Shown: one piece after another, positions 6,761 to 15,329 of the stretch
Layout: each line of letters starts with the position of its first letter
Position numbering within the stretch: position 1 is the first letter of the stretch
Assembly (NCBI RefSeq): GCF_031454135.1
Contig: NZ_JAVDQF010000001.1
Location: forward strand, 2,108,001 to 2,172,000
From: Arthrobacter russicus
GTDB lineage: Bacteria > Actinomycetota > Actinomycetes > Actinomycetales > Micrococcaceae
Reading direction: 5' to 3'
Length of the DNA: 64,000 nucleotides
The notes under the pieces: generated by a model
Database searches by the model: none
Seen by the model: the letters and a program-made list of their open reading frames with translations, nothing else
What the model was told of the DNA's origin: nothing
Made by a program: the position numbers and the translations under genes

Positions 6761-8485
6761 ATGGCAGATCAAATCAACAACCCGGCAACCGAGCTGATCG
6801 CGACGGTCGGAACTGAACGAACCCCGGTCAATACCGCCCGGTCCAGCGCCATCATGGCCGCTGGGACCTTGTTCTCCAGGGTCTTGGGATTCGCCAAAGG
6901 CGTGCTGATCGCGGTTGCCCTGGGGACTACCGGCGGCGGGCTTTCGGACATCTTCGACATCTCGAACACGTTGCCGAACCTGATTTACATCATGCTCGCG
7001 GGCGGCGTGTTCAACGTGATCCTGGTCCCGCAGATCATCAAGGCCAGCAGACTTCCGGACCGCGGCGCCGACTTCATCAGCCGGATCTTCACCCTGGGCG
7101 GCCTGGTGCTGCTCGGCATCGCGATCCTGTTCACCTTGTTGGCCCCGATCCTCGTGCAAGTGCTGACCAAGGACTTCAACCCGCAGCAATTGGCGCTGGC
7201 CACCAACCTGGCCTATTTGCTGTTGCCGCAGATCTTCTTCTACGGGATCTACGCCCTGCTCGGCCAATTGCTCAATGCGAACAACCGGTTCGGCGCCTAT
7301 ATGTGGGCGCCAGTGCTCAACAACATCGTCGCGATCGCCGGAATCGGCGTCTTCATCGCGATCTGGGGCCAGGCCGAAGCCAGTCCGCACACGGTGGAAA
7401 ACTGGTCGGCGGCGCAAACCTGGATCTTGGCCGGCAGCACTACGCTCGGCGTCGTGCTGCAGTCGATCATCCTGATCGTGCCGGTCAAGCGCTTGGGACT
7501 GGGCCTGCGGCCGAAATGGGGTTGGCGCGGGATCGGCCTGGGCGGCACGGGAAAAGTTGCCGGCTGGGCGCTGTCCACCATGATCATCGGCCAGCTTTCC
7601 TTCATGGTGATCAACTGGGTCGGCAGTGCGGCTACCGCGGCGAAGGAAAACCCGGAGACCTCGGATGTCGCCGGGATGTTCGTCTTCAACCGCGCCACGG
7701 ACATCTACATGCTGCCGCACTCGGTCATCGTGCTGTCCATCGCCACGATCTATTTCAACCAGCTCAGCCGCTCGGCCGGCCAAGGCAATCTCCGTTCCCT
7801 CCGGAACACCACCTCCAGGCTGCTGCGCACCGTGGGTGTGGCCACGGTGTTCTTCGCCGTGGTGCTGCTGGTACTTGCCGCTCCGATCGGAATGCTGCTC
7901 AGCGGTGGCCGGGCGCAGGACGGCCTCACGGTGGGGATCGCCGTGGCGATCCTGGCCCTCGGCGCACCGTTCTTCAGCTTCAACTTCATGCTCAACCGGG
8001 TGTTCTATGCCACCGAAGACGCCCGGACACCGTTTTTCCTGCAGGCCTTCATCGTGATCCTCACCGTGCTTTCGGCGCTCATCGTCGCCGCGGTACCGGT
8101 GTCCGTCCTGGCGTTCTCGTTGCTGGCCACGCTCACTCTGGTGAATTTCATCGCCCCGGTGGTGACCGCCATGGTCCTGCGCAGCAAAATCGGGGATTTC
8201 GGCATCCGCCGGATTGTCCGTTCCCATGTGCAGTACGCGGTCGGCGCGCTGTTCTCCGCGGTCATCGGCGGCCTCCTGATGATCGGTTTCGGCGGATTGG
8301 ACTTCGGCGACGGCAAGTTCCCCGGCTTCGTCTGGCAGAGCTTCGGGCACGCCGTGCTGGTGATCGCGGTGGTCGGCTCGGTGATGGCACTGAGCTACGT
8401 TCTGGCACTGCGCCTGATGAACGTCAAGGAACTCAATGACGTGATCGGGCCGCTCACCCGGCGTTTTTCCCGCACTAGATCCTGA
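6761..8485 (+). CDS. murJ: Lipid II flippase MurJ (MviN)
   Basis: A 574-residue polytopic membrane protein with about 14 transmembrane segments. The N-terminal signature AAGTLFSRVLGFAKGVLIAVALG is followed by the substrate-cavity helix region SNTLPNLIYIML. It flips lipid II across the membrane for peptidoglycan synthesis. The mycobacterial homologue carries a fused C-terminal pseudokinase region. Here the protein ends after the last helix and the counterpart appears to be the separate gene that follows. Confidence 0.93.
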   Translation: MADQINNPATELIATVGTERTPVNTARSSAIMAAGTLFSRVLGFAKGVLIAVALGTTGGGLSDIFDISNTLPNLIYIMLAGGVFNVILVPQIIKASRLPDRGADFISRIFTLGGLVLLGIAILFTLLAPILVQVLTKDFNPQQLALATNLAYLLLPQIFFYGIYALLGQLLNANNRFGAYMWAPVLNNIVAIAGIGVFIAIWGQAEASPHTVENWSAAQTWILAGSTTLGVVLQSIILIVPVKRLGLGLRPKWGWRGIGLGGTGKVAGWALSTMIIGQLSFMVINWVGSAATAAKENPETSDVAGMFVFNRATDIYMLPHSVIVLSIATIYFNQLSRSAGQGNLRSLRNTTSRLLRTVGVATVFFAVVLLVLAAPIGMLLSGGRAQDGLTVGIAVAILALGAPFFSFNFMLNRVFYATEDARTPFFLQAFIVILTVLSALIVAAVPVSVLAFSLLATLTLVNFIAPVVTAMVLRSKIGDFGIRRIVRSHVQYAVGALFSAVIGGLLMIGFGGLDFGDGKFPGFVWQSFGHAVLVIAVVGSVMALSYVLALRLMNVKELNDVIGPLTRRFSRTRS

Positions 8486-8573
8486 TCCGGCGGGCGCGCA
8501 TCGGATAGGATCGGAACTCAGAGTTGCAACCGGAGCTGGCTGGCGTACCAACCGACCAGCTGAGGAGGAAACG

Positions 8574-9956
8574 TTGTCGCAGTCCATGGAAATCGGTACC
8601 GTCCTCGGCGGACGGTACAAAGTAACCGCGCACGTTTTGGATTCCGCGGAAGGCGATCAGGTCCTCGACGGCCTGGATCAAGTCCTCTCCCGCCCGGTGA
8701 GCATCGTGGTGGCCGGGGCGGGCAATGGCGACGGTCTGGCCCAGGGGGCCCGCGAAGTCGCCACCGGGGACCGGACGGCAGCCTTCCAGATCCTCGATTT
8801 GGGCTTGGGCGAAGGCACCGCGTATCTGATCGCCAGCAAGAGCAACGCCGCCGACCTGCTGGATCTCCTGGTACCGACGGAACCCTACGTGGAACCGCAG
8901 TTCACGGACACCCTGGGCGAAGAACTCTTCGGCACGCTCCGTGCGGAACAACCGGAGCAAGCCGCATATGTCTATGACGACGACGGTAGCCCGGTGATCC
9001 TGCCGGCGGCCCCCGCAGCCGTCCCGCCGCCGCCGGCCGTCGCGCCCCGGTCCACCGAGTTGCCGCCGACCACCGGGCAGCCCAGCGTCCCAGCGGCCCC
9101 GGTCGAGGCGGAGAAGCCGAAAGTTTCGCTGTGGTCCGATGAAGACTACGGTTTCATCAACGAAAAACCGGCGACAGAAGCAGGGAGCCAAATCCCGGCG
9201 GCAGCGGTCCCGGGTTCGGCTGCCGGACAACGCAAGCCCAGCACCTTCCCCTCTTCGGCGATCGCCTCGGTTCCGCTGCCGGATGAGGCCGAGTACGACG
9301 ACGACGCCGACAATGCGCCGCGGAGCGGCCGCTGGCTGATCGGCGGCGTGCTGGTGGTGATCCTCGTGGTCGCAGTCGTCTTCGCCGGAACCCAGCTGAT
9401 GGGTCAGTGGTTCGGCAACAACGCTCCGGCCGCCAACAGCTCGAACACTGGCCAAACGTCCTCCAGCGGCAACTCGGACAGCAGCCAATCGCCGACCGAA
9501 GGGCCGGTGGCCCCGGTGATCGCCGGGGTGACCCAATCGGTGCCCGGCGTGGTGAATGCGGCGAACTTCCCGGAAGGCCGGCTGAACTTCCTCACCGACG
9601 GCAACCCGGCCACGCTGTGGCAGACCTTGGAATTCTCCGACGACACCTTCGCGGCCCAAGCGACCAGTCTGGCGCTGGTCATCCAGTTGCAGGCAAAATC
9701 CGACATCTCCTCGGTTGCGATTGCGCAAAGCGGCACCACCGGCGGTAGTTTCGAACTGCTGGTCAACGACAAGGCCGGGCTGGACGGCGCCAAGTCGATC
9801 GGCACCGGGAGCTTCAACGGGCCGGACACCACCATCGCAGCGCCACCCGGCACCAAGGCCAGCTATGTGATCATCAACTTCACCAAGCTGCCCCGGGTCC
9901 AAGCCCCCAAGTTCTACCCCTTCGGGTTGAAAATCGGCGAGATCACGATCAAGTAA
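8574..9956 (+). CDS. Pseudokinase-like membrane protein with extracytoplasmic discoidin-like domain
   Basis: A 460-residue protein starting at TTG after GAGGAGG. Residues 7-130 resemble the N-lobe of a Ser/Thr kinase (GTVLGGRYKVTAHV) but show no HRD or DFG motif, so catalysis is unlikely. A Pro/Ala-rich linker leads to one membrane segment at about 254-274, then a Ser/Asn-rich stalk and a C-terminal beta domain of about 150 residues (FLTDGNPATLWQT) of discoidin/F5-8C type. The order after murJ mirrors the fused C-terminus of mycobacterial MviN. A role in regulating MurJ is inferred. Confidence 0.75.
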   Translation: MSQSMEIGTVLGGRYKVTAHVLDSAEGDQVLDGLDQVLSRPVSIVVAGAGNGDGLAQGAREVATGDRTAAFQILDLGLGEGTAYLIASKSNAADLLDLLVPTEPYVEPQFTDTLGEELFGTLRAEQPEQAAYVYDDDGSPVILPAAPAAVPPPPAVAPRSTELPPTTGQPSVPAAPVEAEKPKVSLWSDEDYGFINEKPATEAGSQIPAAAVPGSAAGQRKPSTFPSSAIASVPLPDEAEYDDDADNAPRSGRWLIGGVLVVILVVAVVFAGTQLMGQWFGNNAPAANSSNTGQTSSSGNSDSSQSPTEGPVAPVIAGVTQSVPGVVNAANFPEGRLNFLTDGNPATLWQTLEFSDDTFAAQATSLALVIQLQAKSDISSVAIAQSGTTGGSFELLVNDKAGLDGAKSIGTGSFNGPDTTIAAPPGTKASYVIINFTKLPRVQAPKFYPFGLKIGEITIK

Positions 9957-10073
9957 CCTGATAGGTGTCCGTCACCCGTCCGGAATAAGCTGCACCGCCA
10001 AACCGTTGTGCAGATGCATTCCGTTTCCGACCCGCGACCCCCGCGGGCGATCACACCAAGGAGCTCTCAGTCC

Positions 10074-11027
10074 GTGAGCACTGAAACCAGTCAAAACGAC
10101 GTCCGCGATGTCATCATCATCGGCTCCGGCCCTGCCGGCTACACCGCAGCGATCTATACCGCGCGCGCCGATCTGAAACCCTTGATGATCGCCGGTTCGG
10201 TCACTGCCGGCGGTGAGTTGATGAACACCACCGAAGTGGAGAACTTCCCCGGCTTCCCGGAAGGCGTCATGGGCCCGGATCTGATGGAGAATCTGCAACA
10301 GCAGGCCGAACGTTTCGGCACCCAGATCGAGTTCGACGACGTCACCGAAGTCTCGCTCGACGGCGAGATCAAAACCGTGATGACCGGGTCCGGACAGAGT
10401 TACTCCGCCAGGACCGTGATCGTCTCGACCGGATCCGCTTACCGGGAGCTCGGCCTGGACGACGAGAAGCGGCTTTCCGGGCACGGCGTGAGCTGGTGCG
10501 CAACTTGTGATGGTTTCTTTTTCAAGGACCAGGACATCGTCGTGGTCGGCGGTGGCGATTCCGCGATGGAGGAGGCCACCTTCTTGACCAAGTTCGCCAA
10601 GTCCGTGACCGTGGTGCACCGCCGGGATTCGCTTCGCGCTTCGAAGATCATGCAAGATCGGGCGTTCAACAACGAAAAGATCACTTTCGTCTGGAACACC
10701 GAGGTGTACGGGATCGATGGCGAAAGCAAAGTCACCGGAATCAAGTTGAACAACTTGGTGACCGGCGAAAAGAGCGAACTCCCGGTGACCGGAGTATTCG
10801 TTGCTATAGGCAACGATCCTAGGGTTGACTTGATTCGTGGAGTTTTGGATCTGACTTCCGAGGGCACCATCGCGGTTTCCGGCCGGAGTTCGAAAACCTC
10901 GCTTCCTGGAGTTTTTGCCGCCGGCGATGTGGTTGACCCCACCTACCGTCAAGCGGTGACCGCTGCTGGCTCGGGGTGCGTGGCTGCTCTGGATGTGGAA
11001 CACTACCTGGCCAGCCTGACCAGCTGA
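10074..11027 (+). CDS. trxB: Thioredoxin-disulfide reductase
   Basis: A 317-residue flavoprotein that uses NADPH to reduce thioredoxin. It has an FAD-binding GSGPAG motif (residues 17-22), the redox-active CATC (Cys142 and Cys145) and an NADPH-binding [16 protein letters not shown] precedes the GTG chosen here; an in-frame ATG at 10008 lacks a site and would add unrelated residues. It is directly followed by trxA, so the pair forms an operon. Confidence 0.96.
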   Translation: MSTETSQNDVRDVIIIGSGPAGYTAAIYTARADLKPLMIAGSVTAGGELMNTTEVENFPGFPEGVMGPDLMENLQQQAERFGTQIEFDDVTEVSLDGEIKTVMTGSGQSYSARTVIVSTGSAYRELGLDDEKRLSGHGVSWCATCDGFFFKDQDIVVVGGGDSAMEEATFLTKFAKSVTVVHRRDSLRASKIMQDRAFNNEKITFVWNTEVYGIDGESKVTGIKLNNLVTGEKSELPVTGVFVAIGNDPRVDLIRGVLDLTSEGTIAVSGRSSKTSLPGVFAAGDVVDPTYRQAVTAAGSGCVAALDVEHYLASLTS

Positions 11028-11055
11028 CTTACCCGCCAAGAAAGGATCTAACCTT

Positions 11056-11382
11056 ATGAGCAATGCAAAGGCTGTCACCGATAGTACTTTCCAAACTGAT
11101 GTTTTGGGCTCGGATAAACCTGTAATCGTAGATTTCTGGGCAGAATGGTGCGGACCGTGCCGAAAACTGGGACCGATTCTCGACGAGATCTCGGTTGAAT
11201 ATGCCGATAAGATCGAGGTGGTCAAAGTCGACGTAGACGAAAATCCGCGGATCGCCGCCGAGCTCGGAATCACCTCTATTCCCGCGGTGTATCTGTTTTC
11301 CGGCGGTGAAGTTAAGAACACCGTCATCGGCGCCAAGCCGAAGCAGTTCTTTGAAAAAGAGTTTGCTGACTACCTCAAATAG
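11056..11382 (+). CDS. trxA: Thioredoxin
   Basis: A 108-residue thioredoxin with the active site WCGPC at residues 31-35, the buried Asp in VIVDFWAEW and the cis-Pro loop TSIPAVYLF. It reduces cytosolic disulfides with electrons from TrxB. An AAAGGA site precedes the ATG. A hairpin that also contains a parS site closes the transcription unit. Confidence 0.97.
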   Translation: MSNAKAVTDSTFQTDVLGSDKPVIVDFWAEWCGPCRKLGPILDEISVEYADKIEVVKVDVDENPRIAAELGITSIPAVYLFSGGEVKNTVIGAKPKQFFEKEFADYLK

Positions 11383-11393
11383 TCGAGGAGCAT

Positions 11394-11429
11394 CGAAAGG
11401 CCCTGTTTCACGTGAAACGGGGCCTTTCG
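11394..11429. terminator. Terminator hairpin of trxA containing parS site 1
   Basis: A long inverted repeat with arms CGAAAGGCCC and GGGCCTTTCG encloses TGTTTCACGTGAAACG (11404-11419), a parS sequence with one mismatch from consensus. The combined palindrome is imperfect by one base. It follows the trxA stop by 12 bases and is followed by a short T-rich stretch. ParB would nucleate on the same bases that form the RNA hairpin. Confidence 0.75.
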
Positions 11430-11807
11430 TCTTATCTAAGGCCGAACAAGCACAGACTCAGGGTGAGGCACCGTGGCCGATGCTCGGCAATCCAAGCGTC
11501 GCAGCAGTCAAACCTCCCAACGACCGGTGCCGCGGACGCCTTGGCGCATTCGTGGACATTGCGGACCCTCAAATCTCGGACATCAATGAATTCCGACGCA
11601 ATCTGAGCGCCGCTATCGATAATGGAATCCAGCCTCGTTTCCGCTTGCCACACTATTTCGAAACCAGCACCGACCAGTCATATCAAAAGCTGGCCGTAGT
11701 CCGCAGTGATGCCAACCAGCTGGGCGTCGGCAGTGGCACTTCTCGAGGCATCCTGCGTCTGTAGCAAGGAAAGGCGGCAACAAGGAATCGGAAGTTCGGA
11801 TCAATAA
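11430..11807. other. 378-bp stretch without a convincing gene
   Basis: This gap between trxA and parB has short open frames on both strands but none with a good ribosome-binding site, recognisable motif or normal codon use. Local GC content is lower than in the flanks. In related genomes I recall a coding gene (acetyltransferase or amidase) at this position, so an eroded remnant is possible. I cannot show it. Confidence 0.35.
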
Positions 11808-11841
11808 AAAGGGTGGTGTTTCACGTGAAACACCACCCTTT
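11808..11841. terminator. Perfect 34-bp palindrome: parB terminator and parS site 2
   Basis: Arms AAAGGGTGG and CCACCCTTT flank the exact actinobacterial consensus TGTTTCACGTGAAACA (11817-11832), and the whole 34 bp is perfectly symmetrical. It lies 14 bp beyond the parB stop codon, so it can act as the parB terminator. It is also the best ParB nucleation site in the window. Confidence 0.85.
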
Positions 11842-11855
11842 CCGTCGGATCAGGA

Positions 11856-12878
11856 TCAACCGCGGTTGTCAGGGTCCAATACCGTCATGATTCGATTCAA
11901 GTCTTCGACCGAGGCGAACTCAATACTGACCTTGCCCTTTTTGGCACCAAGGGTGATCTTGACGCTGGTATCGAGCCGATCTGCCAGTGAACTGGCCAAA
12001 AAATCCAGCCGTTCATGCCGAGCACTGTTCCGCTCAGCAGCTGCCCGACGAGCGCTCGATGGCTCCTGGTATAGCGCCACAGCCTCCTCCGTCGCACGAA
12101 CCGAAAGCCCCTCAGTGACAATCCGTTGCGCCAGCCGCTCAATAGCTTCGGAATCTGGTAGCGACAGAAGGGCCCGAGCATGACCGGCCGACAATACCCC
12201 GGCAGCAACCCGCCGTTGCACCAAAGGTGGAAGCTTCAACAGCCGCAGGGTATTGGAGACCTGTGGGCGCGAACGCCCGATTCGATCCGCAAGCTCTTCA
12301 TGGGTAGTGCCGAAGTCCTCCAACAACTGTTGGTAAGCGGCTGCTTCTTCTAGTGGGTTCAATTGGCTTCGGTGCAGATTCTCCAAAAGTGCATCACGAA
12401 GCAAATCGTCATCGGCAGTATCCCGGATAATCGCCGGGACGGTACCAGTTTCTGCCAACTGGCTGGCCCGCCAGCGGCGCTCACCCATGACTAGCTCGTA
12501 GCTCGGACCACCCTTTTCAGATGACTTCCGCACCACAATGGGTTGCAGCACGCCGATTTCCCGGACCGAGTGCACCAGTTCCGCCATATCGTCTTCATCG
12601 AAAACGGACCGCGGTTGCTTGCGATTTGGATGGATGTCATCTAGTTTGATCTGCGCAAACCGAGCACCTGGCACATCGACTAGATCTTGGGCGGCGGATG
12701 TTTCACGTGAAACCGGCCGAGACCGGCTCTTCTTTTCCTTCGACTCAGGAAAAAACAGATCGACTGGCCGGCTGGCCGGCGCCGCTTGTTCAGTCTCGGA
12801 ACTCTCGTCCGCCTCTGGAGCCGAAGGAATCAAAGCGCCCAAGCCGCGGCCTAAGCCTCTGCGTTGTTTGTCAGTCAC
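11856..12878 (-). CDS. parB: Chromosome-partitioning protein ParB
   Basis: A 340-residue CTP-dependent DNA clamp that loads at parS and spreads to organise the origin region. The N-terminus RRGLGRGLGALIP contacts ParA. The ParB/Srx CTP-binding domain includes MGERRWRAS and ENLHRSQLNPLEEAAAY. The helix-turn-helix (LADRIGRSRPQVSNTLRLL) follows, with a C-terminal dimerisation domain. Residues VSRET in the linker are encoded by an internal parS site. It lies downstream of parA in a leftward cluster. Confidence 0.96.
   Translation of the reverse strand: MTDKQRRGLGRGLGALIPSAPEADESSETEQAAPASRPVDLFFPESKEKKSRSRPVSRETSAAQDLVDVPGARFAQIKLDDIHPNRKQPRSVFDEDDMAELVHSVREIGVLQPIVVRKSSEKGGPSYELVMGERRWRASQLAETGTVPAIIRDTADDDLLRDALLENLHRSQLNPLEEAAAYQQLLEDFGTTHEELADRIGRSRPQVSNTLRLLKLPPLVQRRVAAGVLSAGHARALLSLPDSEAIERLAQRIVTEGLSVRATEEAVALYQEPSSARRAAAERNSARHERLDFLASSLADRLDTSVKITLGAKKGKVSIEFASVEDLNRIMTVLDPDNRG
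12699..12714. other. parS site 3, inside parB
   Basis: TGTTTCACGTGAAACC differs by one base from the consensus and lies in the linker-coding part of parB, giving residues V-S-R-E-T. ParB should bind here as well. Confidence 0.8.
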
Positions 12879-12942
12879 TGTGCAATGCCAATCTGGATAA
12901 CCCTAAGGTGCTACCGAACGTATTGCATCAATCCTACCGACT

Positions 12943-13986
12943 CTAACCGCGATTCACACCACGCTCAGCCAGTTCCGCCGCCGCCTCAAGATAGCTCAAC
13001 GCACCAGACGATGACGGATCGTAGGTCAAAACGGTCTGCTGGTAACTAGGCGCTTCCGAGATACGAACCGATCGCGGGATGACCGCGGTCAAGACCTTTT
13101 CCGGAAAGTGCGATCGGACATCCGCCGCAACTTGCGAAGCAAGATTCGTTCGACCGTCATACATGGTGAGCAAGATCGTGGAAACTTCCAACTCCGCATT
13201 CAGATGCTTCTGAATCATGCCAATATTCTTTAGCAACTGACTCAGGCCTTCCAATGCGTAGTACTCACACTGAATCGGAATCAGAACCTCGAATGCAGCA
13301 CAGAACGCATTCACGGTCAACAGTCCCAAACTCGGTGGGCAATCGATCAACACGTAGTCCAGTCGGGGCAGCCCGGTTTGCTTCCGATGCTCGGCATACG
13401 CTTCCAGGGCACGCCGCAGTCGCTGCTCCCGGGCGACCAAAGAGACCAGCTCGATCTCCGCGCCGGCCAAATGGATGGTGGCCGGCGCACAAATCAAATT
13501 GTCCAAGTCCGGACACGGTGCCACCACTTCATGCAGCGGAACATCGTCAATCAAGACATCATAGATACTGGCGACCTCAGCCCGATGGTCAATGCCCAAA
13601 GCGGTCGACGCATTGCCCTGCGGGTCGATGTCAATGACCAATACCTGCAGACCCGCGGCCGCCAATCCAGCCGCGATGTTCACCGTCGTCGTGGTCTTGC
13701 CGACGCCACCCTTCTGGTTGGCGACAGTAAGCACCCTGGTCTTGTCCGGCTTGGGCAGTTTCCGACCGACCAACTTTTCGCGCCGCCGGGTCTCGTTTGC
13801 CAACTCGCGACCAATCGGACTCTCGTCATCTACTTCGTCGATCACACTGCGTGCAGACTTGGTTTCACGTGAAACAGTCGAATTACTCTTTTTTGAAACT
13901 GATTTTGGTTGACTATTCGACAATTGGGCAGAACCAAGTGCTCCAAATGGGGGAATCCTTTGATTGGATCCATCCAGATTGCTCAC
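12943..13986 (-). CDS. parA: Chromosome-partitioning ATPase ParA
   Basis: A 347-residue Walker-type ATPase that drives segregation of the ParB-parS complex. It has a deviant Walker A KGGVGKTTT at residues 92-100, the switch DIDPQGNAS, and Walker B VLIDCPPSLG. The first 80 residues are a charged, low-complexity extension that includes VSRET encoded by a parS site. A GTG start is used. The gene lies between rsmG and parB as in most actinobacteria. Confidence 0.95.
   Translation of the reverse strand: MSNLDGSNQRIPPFGALGSAQLSNSQPKSVSKKSNSTVSRETKSARSVIDEVDDESPIGRELANETRRREKLVGRKLPKPDKTRVLTVANQKGGVGKTTTTVNIAAGLAAAGLQVLVIDIDPQGNASTALGIDHRAEVASIYDVLIDDVPLHEVVAPCPDLDNLICAPATIHLAGAEIELVSLVAREQRLRRALEAYAEHRKQTGLPRLDYVLIDCPPSLGLLTVNAFCAAFEVLIPIQCEYYALEGLSQLLKNIGMIQKHLNAELEVSTILLTMYDGRTNLASQVAADVRSHFPEKVLTAVIPRSVRISEAPSYQQTVLTYDPSSSGALSYLEAAAELAERGVNRG
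13861..13876. other. parS site 4, inside parA
   Basis: GGTTTCACGTGAAACA, one mismatch from consensus, lies in the N-terminal extension of parA and encodes V-S-R-E-T, as does the copy in parB. Confidence 0.8.
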
Positions 13987-14040
13987 CGGCTACCTACTTT
14001 CCATTCGCGGCCCTATGACCACGGTTGTCTTGGGACTAGC

Positions 14041-14718
14041 CTATCGTCCAGCAGCGCCAACCCGAATCCGCACCACGGTCGTGGGTTCTTCCAGAACCTC
14101 GGCGCCGACCACCAGAACGCTGGTATCCACACCACCCAATTTTCGGATCGCCTTGGCTGCCTTGGCGATCTCCGCCTCGGCGCTGCGGCCCTTGATCGCC
14201 AAAACCTCGCCGCTTCCATGCAGCAACGGAATAGTCAATCCAGCCAGCTTGTCCAGCGCGGAAACCGCCCGCGCGGTCACCACGTCGCAATCGACGCTGT
14301 CCACAGCCTGTTCCGCACGCATCCGAAGAATCGTCACTTGATCGGAAAGGCCGAGGTCCGCAACGATCTCGGCAAGCCAAATGACCCGGCGTTCCAGGGG
14401 CTCGATCAAAGTCAGGCGCAAATCCGGCCGGGCCAATGCCAGGCAGAGTCCGGGCAGGCCGGCACCACTTCCGACGTCGGCCACCGCGGCGCCTTCAGCC
14501 ATCAGCTCGGCAACCACTGCACAATTGAGCACGTGACGATCCCACAACCGGGGAACCTCCCGTGGGCCGATCAGGCCCCGTTCGATTCCGGAACCGGCGA
14601 GATGCGCAACATAGCGCTCGGCCATCGGCAATCGATCTCCGAAGACCTGTTTCGCTGCCGTAGCGATCGTCCCACTCAGCTCCGGTACGCTCAGCTCGGG
14701 AATTGGCGTATCAGACAC
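14041..14718 (-). CDS. rsmG: 16S rRNA (guanine-527 N7)-methyltransferase RsmG
   Basis: A 225-residue S-adenosylmethionine-dependent methyltransferase that modifies G527 of 16S rRNA (E. coli numbering). The SAM-binding motif VADVGSGAGLPG is near residues 79-90, and the family signatures RLWDRHVLNCAVV and VVTARAVSALDKL are present. A GTG start is used. It sits in the conserved jag-rsmG-parA order near the origin. Confidence 0.95.
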   Translation of the reverse strand: MSDTPIPELSVPELSGTIATAAKQVFGDRLPMAERYVAHLAGSGIERGLIGPREVPRLWDRHVLNCAVVAELMAEGAAVADVGSGAGLPGLCLALARPDLRLTLIEPLERRVIWLAEIVADLGLSDQVTILRMRAEQAVDSVDCDVVTARAVSALDKLAGLTIPLLHGSGEVLAIKGRSAEAEIAKAAKAIRKLGGVDTSVLVVGAEVLEEPTTVVRIRVGAAGR

Positions 14719-14759
14719 AGCGAATCAGCTCCTTCCAAGTCATCAGGGACCGATTCGGA

Positions 14760-15329
14760 TCAATCCGCGGCAGTGACCACGATATGCCGGGCCGTGCCTT
14801 CGCCTTCGGATTCACTCACAAAACCCAGATCCGCCACCGCGTCGTGGACGATCTTGCGCTCATAGGCACCCATCGGCTTCAAGGCCACAGCCTCACCGGT
14901 GTCCTTCACCTTCTGCACCGCGTCCTGGGCGATCTGCTGCAAGACGCCCGCCCGGTCCTCCCGGTACCCGGTGATGTCCAGAACCAAACGGGACCGGTGG
15001 CCGGTGGCCGAAAGCACGTTCAACCTGGTCAGCTCCTGGAGCGCCTCCAGGACTTGGCCTTCCCGGCCAACCAGATTGGACAACGCTTCGCTCTGGTCAT
15101 CGGTGACGATCGAAATGTACGTCCGTCCGTTGCGCACCTCGATATCGATGTCGCCGTCGATGTCCGCGATGTCCAGGAGTTCTTCCAGGTAATCTGCGGC
15201 TACATCGCCTTCTTCTTCGAGCCGGCTCGGCGTCGACGCTTCCGCATCGGCCAGCCCGGCATTATCATCGACGACCTCGGAGTTGCGCTCGTCATCCAAC
15301 TCTTCAACAGCGGGGGATTCGGCAGTCAT
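14760..15329 (-). CDS. jag: Jag/KhpB-type single-stranded nucleic-acid-binding protein
   Basis: A 189-residue RNA-binding protein. An acidic N-terminal region of about 55 residues is followed by a KH domain (VRNGRTYISIVTDD...LVGREGQVLEALQEL). A C-terminal R3H domain carries RxxxH spacing (GAYERKIVHDAVADL). In other bacteria KhpB pairs with KhpA and affects cell division and envelope synthesis. Its stop and start abut yidC with no gap, so the two are co-translated. Confidence 0.92.
   Translation of the reverse strand: MTAESPAVEELDDERNSEVVDDNAGLADAEASTPSRLEEEGDVAADYLEELLDIADIDGDIDIEVRNGRTYISIVTDDQSEALSNLVGREGQVLEALQELTRLNVLSATGHRSRLVLDITGYREDRAGVLQQIAQDAVQKVKDTGEAVALKPMGAYERKIVHDAVADLGFVSESEGEGTARHIVVTAAD

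Noticed and set aside
6077-8620. An 847-codon antisense frame over murJ
   Set aside because: The composition is Gln/His/Arg/Asp-rich, as expected from the complement of a hydrophobic high-GC gene. murJ has clear family motifs.
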